DNA of 7,815 nt from Planctomycetota bacterium (GTDB taxonomy: Bacteria > Planctomycetota > PUPC01 > JABMSA01), in assembly GCA_013202185.1 (NCBI GenBank), contig JABMSA010000584.1, positions 1-7,815 of the forward strand, read 5' to 3'. Each line of letters starts with the position of its first letter. The stretch's first letter is position 1. The position numbers and the translations under genes are program-made. This document shows, piece after piece, positions 1 through 6,734 of the stretch. The notes under the pieces are model-generated. The model was not told where the DNA came from. It saw only the letters and a program-made list of their open reading frames with translations, and did not search any database.

Positions 1-73
1 GGCCGGTGGCCCGTCTTCTCTGAGACGCCCCCCCGGGGCGTCTCTACAAGTACGTGACTGTACTTGCGAACAG
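1..73 (+). repeat. Hairpin-rich dispersed repeat, copy 1 (cut by window edge)
   Basis: This stretch matches the reverse complement of 4334-4406 at 68 of 73 positions with no gaps, by direct alignment. It contains a partial hairpin at 1-17, a perfect 10-bp hairpin (arms 22-31 and 35-44, loop CCC) and a third hairpin (arms 47-53 and 60-66). One of the five differences (T59 against C) still allows a G-U pair with G54, so the third stem is preserved. Homology to the other copy stops at 73, 11 bases from the stop codon of the aminotransferase (stop triplet at 84-86). The copy sits directly 3' of that gene and may act as its transcript end or 3' stabiliser, as REP-type elements often do. It runs off the left edge, so its full length is unknown. 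Confidence 0.85.
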
Positions 74-83
74 ATTTAAGCGC

Positions 84-1199
84 CTACGTTTGCGCCAGCA
101 CTTCTTTCAATGCCGTGAGTACGGCGTTTACATGGCGTTCGGTTGCGCTCTCGCCCATGAGGCCGATGCGCCAGGCCTTGCCTTTGAAGTCTCCCAGGCC
201 GCCGCCGATCTCGATTGCGTAGTCGCTGAGCAGCCGCTTGCGGACAACCGCTTCGTCGACGCCGTCGGGCGCCATAACGGCGTTGAGCATCGGCAACTGG
301 TGCGCGGGATCCGCGATGTAGCTGATGCCCATCTCCTCGAGGCCGGCCTTGAGCGCTCGGTGCTGGGCGAGATGGCGCTTCCAGCGGGGTTCGAGGCCTT
401 CCTCGAGCACGATTCGCAGGGCCTCGTGGAGCGCATAGTTCATGTTGATCGGCGCGGTGTGATGATACAGGCGCTCCGAGCCCCAATACTTCCGCACCAT
501 GTTCATATCGAGATACCAGCTCCGCACTTTCGTCTTGCGATTGCTCAGCACTTCCTCGGCGGCGGAGCTGAAGCTCACCGGCGCCAGACCCGGCGGGCAC
601 GACAGGCACTTCTGCGTGCCGCTGTAGCAGGCGTCGATCTGCCAGCCGTCGACGTCCACCTCCATGCCACCCAGGCTGGTGACGGTATCAACGAGCAGGA
701 GCGCTCCGGCTTCGTGAACAACGCGGCTGATCGGCTCGATGGGCTGCGCGGCGCCGGTGCTGGTTTCGGCGTGTACGATACCGACCACCTTGAACGGGCC
801 GCTCCGCTTCATGGCCCGCTCAACCTGCTCGGCGGTGAATACCCGGCCCCAGGGAACGTCGATGGTCGCGACTTCGGCCCCCGCCCGTTCGGCAACGTCC
901 GTCATCCGCTTGCCGAAAACGCCGTTGACGCATACGAGCATCTTGTCGCCCGGCTCGATGAGGTTGACGACGCAGGTTTCCATTCCGGCGGAGCCCGTGC
1001 CGCTCACGGCCAGCGTCAGCTTGTTCTTCGTTTGGAAAATCGCCTGCAGCATGTCGCGGATGTCGTTCAGGATTTCCAGGAACTGTCCGTCGAGATGTCC
1101 GATGGTCGGGCGTGCCATCGCCTCGAGCACACGAGGGTTCACGTCCGACGGGCCCGGACCCATTAGCGTGCGTGGTTTGATGTCTTTTGTGTCTGCCAT
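84..1199 (-). CDS. Class V PLP-dependent aminotransferase (alanine/serine-glyoxylate type)
   Basis: The 371-residue product is a cytosolic fold-type I PLP enzyme expected to move an amino group from alanine, serine or a related donor to glyoxylate or a similar 2-oxo acid. Visible motifs: N-terminal MGPGPSDVNPRVL (residues 13-25) and the GHLD segment typical of the family, the phosphate-binding SGTGSAGMET (66-75), Asp171 in DTVTSLGG (contacts the PLP ring nitrogen), Lys197 in SGTQKCLSCPPG (Schiff-base lysine), the WYLDMN and YHHTAP segments (228-250), and Arg344 in KAWRIGLMG (substrate carboxylate). Length fits the family (about 360-400), so the gene is full length. ATG is preceded by CAGGAG 10 bases upstream (1210-1215). 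The 105-base gap to the kinase gene shows no convincing promoter. Exact donor specificity (alanine, serine, ureidoglycine) cannot be decided from motifs. Confidence 0.93.
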   Translation of the reverse strand: MADTKDIKPRTLMGPGPSDVNPRVLEAMARPTIGHLDGQFLEILNDIRDMLQAIFQTKNKLTLAVSGTGSAGMETCVVNLIEPGDKMLVCVNGVFGKRMTDVAERAGAEVATIDVPWGRVFTAEQVERAMKRSGPFKVVGIVHAETSTGAAQPIEPISRVVHEAGALLLVDTVTSLGGMEVDVDGWQIDACYSGTQKCLSCPPGLAPVSFSSAAEEVLSNRKTKVRSWYLDMNMVRKYWGSERLYHHTAPINMNYALHEALRIVLEEGLEPRWKRHLAQHRALKAGLEEMGISYIADPAHQLPMLNAVMAPDGVDEAVVRKRLLSDYAIEIGGGLGDFKGKAWRIGLMGESATERHVNAVLTALKEVLAQT

Positions 1200-1304
1200 T
1201 CGTTTTGCACTCCTGTGTAACAGCAGGTTGATTCAGGTTGCGTTTTACATTTCGTCTTCGGTTCTGTATACATGTTCATCTGCAATCCTTGTGTATTGAA
1301 ACAA

Positions 1305-3023
1305 TTACGATGCCGCCGGCAGACCAACTATCATGACTTTGTCGCCGGTGTCGCTGGTGTCCACGCGGGTGTAGCCGTGGTGCTGCTCGATCACGCGTTT
1401 CACTATGTACATCCCTAACCCGGTGCTGTCTCCCCCTTCGGTCGTGAAGGAGGGAAGGAATATGCGGTCGTGCGCATCGCCCGGGATCCCGCCGCCCACA
1501 CCGCTGATAAGAATCTCAACGTGGGTTCCATCCTTCGACAGTTGTGTCTTCAACGTCAGCGCTGCGTCGTCTGCCATACCGTGTGAGGCGCTGATCTCGA
1601 GGTTCCTGATGACCTGCTCGATGAGGGCTTCGTCTCCCCGAACCTGCGGGAGGTCCTCGGCGTAGTCCTTAACAATCGAGTACATCCTGAGCACGCCCCT
1701 TATGTAGAGGGTGCGCGTGACGCGGTCGATTAGTTGGCCGACGTCGACAAGCCTGGCCTCCGGGTGATACTGATCGTCGAGCGCGAGGAGGTTATCTGCG
1801 TGGAGCTTGAGACGCTCGGCTTGTTGTCCGAATTCCCTGGCGCACTGCTCGGCCAGTCCGCTGTCGCCCGGGTCTTTCATCAGGAGCCCGGCCAACCCCA
1901 TCATGCTGGTGATCGACCTGCCGAGAACGTGTGCGAAGCTACCCGCAACCGTCGATACAGACGCCTGCTTTTCCGTTTGAATGAGTCGCTGCTGCATCAG
2001 CTTGCTCTCGGATACGTCCCTGACAAATCCCGTCACCAGGAAGCTCTCGTTCTCGCCGGAAACAGAAAGCGACAGTTCCATCGGAAATCTTTCACCGTTC
2101 TTGCGCAGGCCTTCCAGCTCGATTGTCCTGTCGAGAAGGTTGCTCTCGCCCGTCTCAAGGAAGCGACGAAAGCCGGCGACGTGCTTATCCCTGTGCTCCC
2201 GAGGCATCAACATGCTGACAGATTGTGCGATCACTTCGCGGCGGTCGTAACCAAACATCCGCGCGGCGGCGTTGTTGAACAGTATCAGGTTTCCTTTGCG
2301 ATCGATGGAGATGATGCCGTCCTGAGCAGCCGCCACCAGGCCCCGATACTGCTCCGCCGACTGCGCAAGATACCGGGCCTGACCCCTGATATGCATCGAG
2401 CCTCGCCTCACCGTGCCGTAAAGAGCCGCATACAGCAATCCGAAGCCCAGAACGACCGCACACCATACGATCCGGTTGAGCCGTGCGATGTCTTCGTGCA
2501 GCGCATCGGCGTTTCGGTCTATCGCGACCACAGCCAACACCTCGCCATCCGGATCGAGTTTCACAGGGGCATAAACCTCCAGCACCTTCCCCGGGCGGTG
2601 CCCGGGCGCGTCCGGTGCGTACTCACTCCTGTCGATCCGCGCCGATGCTTCTCCGAGAAAAGCTTTTGCCAGAGCTGCATCGTCGGGACAGCGTCGCCCA
2701 ACCAGCGCCTTGTCGTCAGACCACACGATAACGCGGGCCGTGTTCCATATCCTGATGCCTTCAACGCCCGGCCCGAGATAGAGCTGCCGGACTTTCTCGT
2801 CCAGCTCATCGTAGTCGGCGCCGTGCTTCGGGTCGTCGAAATCGGCGGCGGCGAGGCCGAGTGCAATGCGCTCGGAAACGAACGCCGCCGTTGTCTCGCA
2901 TGATCTCGTAATCGCATTGTGTTCGAGGGCAGAGGTCAGGACGTAACCCAACACCACACCGAATGCAGCCAGTGCCACCAGGCACAGGACGGAAAAGCGC
3001 AGGATGAGCGGCCACCTCCTCAA
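1305..3023 (-). CDS. Membrane PAS sensor histidine kinase with degenerate catalytic boxes
   Basis: The 572-residue protein has a membrane segment at about 7-30, an extracytoplasmic sensor region 31-184, a second membrane segment 185-205, a PAS domain about 222-340 (AAQDGIISID, MFGYDRREVIAQ), a HisKA-like helix around His365 and a HATPase domain about 460-570. The F box (DRIFLPSFTT, 519-528) and G2 box (STGLGM, 533-538) look normal. The H box reads FAHVLGRS where HE(I/L)xNP is usual, the N-box position normally Asn is Ser478 (NLEIS), and the G1 DxGxG motif is GVGGG with Gly508 for Asp. Kinase activity is therefore doubtful although the frame is open. TTG is the first possible start because a TGA codon directly precedes it; AAGGAG (3030-3035) lies 6 bases upstream. 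The gene begins 13 bases after the flavoprotein remnant. No response regulator is in the window. Confidence 0.88.
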   Translation of the reverse strand: MRRWPLILRFSVLCLVALAAFGVVLGYVLTSALEHNAITRSCETTAAFVSERIALGLAAADFDDPKHGADYDELDEKVRQLYLGPGVEGIRIWNTARVIVWSDDKALVGRRCPDDAALAKAFLGEASARIDRSEYAPDAPGHRPGKVLEVYAPVKLDPDGEVLAVVAIDRNADALHEDIARLNRIVWCAVVLGFGLLYAALYGTVRRGSMHIRGQARYLAQSAEQYRGLVAAAQDGIISIDRKGNLILFNNAAARMFGYDRREVIAQSVSMLMPREHRDKHVAGFRRFLETGESNLLDRTIELEGLRKNGERFPMELSLSVSGENESFLVTGFVRDVSESKLMQQRLIQTEKQASVSTVAGSFAHVLGRSITSMMGLAGLLMKDPGDSGLAEQCAREFGQQAERLKLHADNLLALDDQYHPEARLVDVGQLIDRVTRTLYIRGVLRMYSIVKDYAEDLPQVRGDEALIEQVIRNLEISASHGMADDAALTLKTQLSKDGTHVEILISGVGGGIPGDAHDRIFLPSFTTEGGDSTGLGMYIVKRVIEQHHGYTRVDTSDTGDKVMIVGLPAAS

Positions 3024-3036
3024 TCACTGCTCCTTA

Positions 3037-3581
3037 TCATTGTGGGCGGCGTTTGGCATAGTCCACGCCGTCGTCGGCCAGGGCATTTTGCAATTCCTTC
3101 ACATCCAACTGTCGCGGCGTGCAATCCTTCTTCACGGACATCGCCGCCGCCTTTGCGTTGATCTTCACAAGGCCGTCCTTGCCGGCAACGACGACTCCGG
3201 TAATGCGATCGCTCTCGACCACGGCATCTGCCACCCGGCTGTGTACCAGGTAGTTGCAGCCGATGTCGTCGAGGACGTCCATTACCGCCACCTTGAGGAA
3301 CTCAACATTGCAGACAAGCGCGTGTCCAACAACTCTGACTGCCTCGTCGCCGTAAGCCAGGAGGCCTTCGATGACGCGCTCATGCACGGCGCCTCGAGCT
3401 TCGCCGCCGGGCCGCATCTGGTTGATGGGCATTCCCAGCCCCCATGCAGCGACTCCGCCGAAGAAAGCGCAGCCCTCGAGCAGGAGGGTTTTGGCTCCGG
3501 CGCGTGTTGCCGCGATGGCGGCGCCTATTCCGGCCGGCCCGCCCCTGATACCACAACGTCGGCATCAAATATCTGGTTCAT
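3037..3581 (-). pseudogene. FAD-dependent oxidoreductase remnant B (frameshift plus internal deletion)
   Basis: ATG at 3581-3579 opens MNQIFDADVVVSGAG, which enters the FAD-binding GxGxxG motif and then hits TAG at 3527-3525. One missing base around 3531-3540, in a GGGCCGGCC run, breaks the frame. In the next frame the protein resumes as PAGIGAAIAATRAGAKTLLL, continues in frame through FFGGVAAWGLGMPINQMRPGG, and runs to the stop at 3037. After about residue 145 (DGLVKINAKA) the text jumps to AMSVKKDCTPRQLDVKELQ, which resembles the extreme C-terminus of FAD_oxidored-type proteins. The usual central and catalytic region, roughly 200-250 residues, is absent. The in-frame junction (about 3135-3150) lies in GCG alanine codons, consistent with microhomology deletion. 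The start sits next to the stop of remnant A. Almost certainly non-functional as a flavoenzyme; a sequencing indel could explain the frameshift but not the deletion. Confidence 0.8.
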
Positions 3582-3584
3582 TCA

Positions 3585-4207
3585 TCAGTTCTCCAACGGT
3601 TCATCCTTGGGCTCGAGAAGTGCGCCGCCCTTAATGAGGTGCTGCCGGAGTTCTTCGGCATCGACTTCAGAAGGAGCCTTGCCCGCCCTGGGGGCCATTG
3701 CGGCGGCCGCCCCGGCGGCGTGGCCGCAGATCAGGCAGCAGGTCGTGTTTCGCGTGCTGTTGTGCGCAACGGTATCGACGGTCATCATCCGCCCGGCGAT
3801 GAGCACGTTGTCGAGCCCGCGCGGGATCAGCGCGCGATACGGAATGCCGTACCAGCCGGCATCGCGCACGAGGTACTTGCCGTTGTCGATGAAGCTGAAA
3901 ATCGCTATCTGATCATCGAACTTGTTTCCTTCGGTGCAGTCGTCCTTTGTCATCCCGTACTCACAGTGTATGGCCCGACCACGGTGATGCCCATTCCGCC
4001 CAGCCAGCCGGCCTTGTCGAGTAGCAGCGTCTTGGCTCCGGCCCGCCCGGCCGCTATGGCCGCCGCGATGCCGGCCATTCCGCCGCCTGCAACGAGAACA
4101 TCATACGATTCGCTCGACTGTTCATCAACTTGCGGCAATTGCACTGCTTTGCCTCCGTGTACGGGCTCGCAAGAAACGAGACAAGTAACCTTAGGCTTGA
4201 AAATCAT
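3585..4207 (-). pseudogene. FAD-dependent oxidoreductase remnant A (internal deletion, frame change)
   Basis: From ATG at 4207 an 85-residue frame carries a 35-residue leader and then YDVLVAGGGMAGIAAAIAAG, the dinucleotide-binding GxGxxG motif (residues 41-46), with acidic Asp64 and LGGMG following, as in FAD_oxidored-type proteins. It stops at 3950. A second frame, shifted relative to the first and reading EYGMTKDDC from about 3962, continues to 3585 with FDDQIAIFSF, GIPYRALIPRGLDNVLIAGR and CGHAAGAAAAMA, the characteristic C-terminal FAD-contact region of the same family. Both halves thus belong to one ancestral gene, but the central portion (roughly 200 or more residues) is missing and the halves are out of frame at about 3955-3975. 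Full-length relatives run to about 400-460 residues. It lies 3 bases upstream of remnant B in the same direction, so the pair was probably a tandem paralogue operon. The start codon is assumed; no strong ribosome site precedes it. Confidence 0.8.
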
Positions 4208-4296
4208 ACTATTCCCGCGGGCGAAAGCAAGCGGAAAACGGGAAGGAATTGCGCCCGTGCTGCAGGCAAGTGGTGCGCTCTTATGTTATTCTTCCC

Positions 4297-4325
4297 TTGA
4301 CGCGCCCCGCCTGAATTGATATGCT
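4297..4325 (+). promoter_or_regulatory. Putative sigma70-type promoter for the glycosidase
   Basis: TTGACG at 4297-4302 (5 of 6 to the -35 consensus) and TATGCT at 4320-4325 (4 of 6 to the -10) are separated by exactly 17 bases. The predicted start of transcription, near 4332, falls just before the hairpin repeat at 4334, which would place the hairpins in a leader of about 220 bases ahead of the glycosidase start codon. It is the best promoter-like match I found in the window, but it is by inspection only. Confidence 0.45.
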
Positions 4326-4333
4326 TAGTACAC

Positions 4334-4406
4334 CTGTTCGCAAGTACGGTCGCGTACTTGTAGAGACTCCCCGGTGGGGCGTCTCAGAGGAGACGGGCCA
4401 CCGGCC
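4334..4406 (-). repeat. Hairpin-rich dispersed repeat, copy 2 (inverted relative to copy 1)
   Basis: This is the inverted match of positions 1-73 (68 of 73 identical). It carries a hairpin CAAGTACG-GTCG-CGTACTTG (4341-4360), a second hairpin with GAGAC and CCCC arms closed by GGT and one mismatch, and a third with perfect 10-bp arms (GAGACGGGCC, loop ACC, GGCCCGTCTC) that extends to about 4412. The outer TTGTAGAGAC and GTCTCTACAA segments can also pair, so the whole could fold as one branched structure. No open frame here looks like a gene. Confidence 0.85.
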
Positions 4407-4480
4407 CGTCTCTACAACGCCATCGCCGGGCGCCCTGCAGAATCGAGACATGAGAATGTGTTGCCGTACTTACGAACCAG
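4334..4480. mobile_element. MITE-like unit with 16-17 bp terminal inverted repeats
   Basis: The left end CTGTTCGCAAGTACGG (4334-4349) is matched in inverted orientation by CCGTACTTACGAACCAG (4464-4480), with one substitution and one inserted C. The 147-bp interval encloses the hairpin repeat copy and has no coding potential, giving the form of a small non-autonomous element or a pair of facing REP-like repeats. No convincing target-site duplication is visible and no transposase is in the window. The rest of the 4208-4553 gene-free interval holds the putative promoter and the short glycosidase leader, and nothing else I can support. Confidence 0.45.
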
Positions 4481-4553
4481 AGCACTCAGAAAGACCGCAC
4501 GTCGCGGCAAACCGCGAGCACCAACGACCTGATCGCAACCGGATGAGCTGAAT

Positions 4554-6728
4554 ATGGACGTCATTCGCGACAATCGCTTTCACGTAAGCGGCCTCGAGCT
4601 TCACCCCAATTCCGCCGAATTCCACTACTGGCGGGTAAAGCGGCAGCACTGGCCGTTTTGCTTCAAGCAGATCAAGGAAGCGGGCTTCAAGATTGTGTCG
4701 ACGTATGTGCCGTGGAACCACCACGAGTACGAACGCGGCAAGTTCGATTTCTCCGGCGAGACCGACCCGCAGCGCGATCTGCTTACGTTCCTGAAGGAAT
4801 GCCGCCAGACAGGTTTCCGCGTGATCCTGAAACCCGGCCCGTGGATATGCGCCGAGTGGAAACACGGCGGATTGCCGGAGTATCTTTTCGAGACGGGCGA
4901 ACTTGTTGCCCGCGACGCAAACGACGAGCCGCTGCACGCCGGAAACCACCCCGATGTGGATGCGGGCCTCGTGCCGTGCTATGCTCATCCGGAGTACCTC
5001 AAGCACGTCCGGACGTATTTCACCGCCCTGGTCGACGCCATCCGTGAGCATCTGCATCCGAACGGCAACGTATTCCTGATTCAGCTCGACAATGAGCCCT
5101 CGCACTGCCACCGCGGAATGTTGTTTGATGCGGACTACCACCAACTGGTCACGGACAGGCTGTACCCGCGATACTTGCAGGACCGCTACAAAGACATCGA
5201 GCGTCTGAACTCGATCTACCTGACCGACCTGCACGATTTTTCGGAATGCGCCCCGCCGCGAAAACTGGAGGTGAGAAACGAGCGCGACATCGTGAAGTAT
5301 TTCGATTGGGTGGAATTCAAGGAGCGCTACCTCGCAACATACTTGCTGCAACTTCGAAGAATATTCGACGGCTTGAACGTGGAAACCGGCTTCTTCGCCA
5401 ACATACGCTGGGGCAGCGATTTCTGTGCGCCGACAAATTGGCCGATGCTTCAGAAGTACGCCGGCCTGTCGGGCATCGATATCTTCGGTCCGCACAACCA
5501 CTACGAGACGCAGCGCTACATTCGCTACCTCGAGGGCGTCTCGCCGATGCCGTGGTCACCCGAGTTCATGGCCGGTCGACGCTCAGACCACGAGGAGGGC
5601 TCGTCCAAGTGTGATCCGATCTCCGACAAGCAACGGCGGTTTGGGATTCTGGCGGCGATGGCCGCCGGGCTGCGCGGCGCCAATTTCTACATGTTCGTGG
5701 AGCGCGACCACTGGCACCGCTCGCCGGTCAGCGCCGAAGGCCGCCGCTCCGAAGGCTGGGACTTCTACAGAAAGCTGAACGAGATCGTCACCGAGCTCGA
5801 CTATTTTGAAGTCGAAAAGGTAAACAACGTGGGCGTGGTTCACTACCAACCCTACACGCGATACAGCTTCATCGACCCGGAGAAGCCTTTCGATCACGTC
5901 AAGAATCTGTCACGGCGCATCCTGCCCGACCTGTGCATTGATCTGGGCAGGCTGGGCGTTGACTACACGGTGGTTGATCCCGCCATACCCGCGAGCCTCG
6001 AGAAACACGACGTCCTCTTCATTCCGATCGCCGATTTCCTCGACGACAACGTGGCGAAGTTATACGAGCACCTCGCACAGAAAGGCAAGCGCCTTGTCTT
6101 CTTCGGCGTTACGCCGACGCTGGACCTGCTGATGCGGAAATCTTCGGTCTTCAGCGAAGCGTTCGGCGTGCGGAGTGCGCATCACTTCGTGGTTGAGTCG
6201 ATGCAGTGGAATGACATGTCATTCAAGACATCGGCACTCGGGCGCCTGCGGCTCGAAGACGGCTGGGAGCCGCTCGTGAACGACAAGCGCGACAACGTGT
6301 ATTCCGCGCGGCGCCGTCTGGGCGAGGGCACGGTGCATTTTCTGGGGTACGAGCCTTCAACGGGCCTGATGCCGGTGAAGATGCTCTATCTCGTGTCGCT
6401 CCTCGACGAGCTTGGCGCGCACCGCCCCGCGCACGTTGCCGAGCCGCTGACGGAAGCATATATCAAGAAGAGCGAAAAGCACACGTTCCTGTTCCTGATC
6501 AACCCCGACGAGAACGTTCGGGAAGAGTTCCGGGCTTCGGGGCAGAATGTTACGCTCGATATAGATATCAAGCTCCTTGGCATGCATGCCGACTCGATCA
6601 CTTTCGTCAACCTTTTCACCGGCGAGACACGCAACGAGCCCCTGGTGGCGGTCCGCGACGGCGTGCAGTTCACCGTCGAAAACTATGACGCACAATTGTT
6701 TCAGGTGATACCGGAATACGGACGGTGA
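4554..6728 (+). CDS. GH35-type glycoside hydrolase (beta-galactosidase or exo-beta-glucosaminidase-like)
   Basis: The 724-residue protein is a retaining clan GH-A glycosidase. The N-terminal barrel (about 5-400) has SAEFHYWRVKRQHWPFCFKQIKEAGFK split across the usual GH35 opening (residues 20-46), VPWNHHEYERGKFDF (52-66) and ILKPGPWICAEWKHGGLPEY (91-110). Glu181 in IQLDNEPS is the likely acid/base and Glu337 in WSPEFMAG the likely nucleophile. A Rossmann-like middle domain (about 415-590, KHDVLFIPIADFL) and a C-terminal beta-rich domain follow, a layout seen in GH42 and in archaeal exo-glucosaminidases. There is no signal peptide, so it probably acts in the cytosol on imported oligosaccharides. 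ATG at 4554 follows an in-frame stop at 4530-4532; the ribosome site (GGATGAG) is weak. Galactoside versus glucosaminide specificity is not resolved. Confidence 0.88.
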   Translation: MDVIRDNRFHVSGLELHPNSAEFHYWRVKRQHWPFCFKQIKEAGFKIVSTYVPWNHHEYERGKFDFSGETDPQRDLLTFLKECRQTGFRVILKPGPWICAEWKHGGLPEYLFETGELVARDANDEPLHAGNHPDVDAGLVPCYAHPEYLKHVRTYFTALVDAIREHLHPNGNVFLIQLDNEPSHCHRGMLFDADYHQLVTDRLYPRYLQDRYKDIERLNSIYLTDLHDFSECAPPRKLEVRNERDIVKYFDWVEFKERYLATYLLQLRRIFDGLNVETGFFANIRWGSDFCAPTNWPMLQKYAGLSGIDIFGPHNHYETQRYIRYLEGVSPMPWSPEFMAGRRSDHEEGSSKCDPISDKQRRFGILAAMAAGLRGANFYMFVERDHWHRSPVSAEGRRSEGWDFYRKLNEIVTELDYFEVEKVNNVGVVHYQPYTRYSFIDPEKPFDHVKNLSRRILPDLCIDLGRLGVDYTVVDPAIPASLEKHDVLFIPIADFLDDNVAKLYEHLAQKGKRLVFFGVTPTLDLLMRKSSVFSEAFGVRSAHHFVVESMQWNDMSFKTSALGRLRLEDGWEPLVNDKRDNVYSARRRLGEGTVHFLGYEPSTGLMPVKMLYLVSLLDELGAHRPAHVAEPLTEAYIKKSEKHTFLFLINPDENVREEFRASGQNVTLDIDIKLLGMHADSITFVNLFTGETRNEPLVAVRDGVQFTVENYDAQLFQVIPEYGR

Positions 6729-6734
6729 TCGGGG

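Noticed and set aside
54..1166. Open frame of 370 codons on the plus strand
   Set aside because: It is antisense to the aminotransferase, which carries all family motifs; the product has no recognisable domain and the length is explained by GC-rich codon positions.
1200..1304. Promoter for the aminotransferase in the AT-richer gap
   Set aside because: A TATACA match exists on the minus strand but no -35 hexamer lies at 16-18 bases; not strong enough to list.
1734..2903. Open frame of 389 codons on the plus strand
   Set aside because: It lies opposite the histidine kinase gene and shows no family motif or ribosome site.
3015..3020. AGGAGG as ribosome site for a later start of the kinase
   Set aside because: It lies in codons 2-3, no ATG, GTG or TTG stands at suitable distance downstream, and TTG at 3023 has its own AAGGAG 6 bases upstream.
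3432..3447. A suspected second frameshift in flavoprotein remnant B
   Set aside because: Counting the C run (3439-3443) gives five bases, and the frame reads GCA TGG GGG CTG GGA ATG without a break.
1..4480. CRISPR array or retron-like system from the repeats
   Set aside because: Only two full copies, inverted and over 4 kb apart, with no spacers, cas or reverse transcriptase gene.
4321..4551. Open frame of 76 codons ahead of the glycosidase
   Set aside because: It runs through the palindromic repeat and has no ribosome site or protein-like composition; its start overlaps the -10 element.
4470..5501. Open frame of 343 codons on the minus strand
   Set aside because: It overlaps the 5' part of the glycosidase, whose catalytic motifs fix the true frame.
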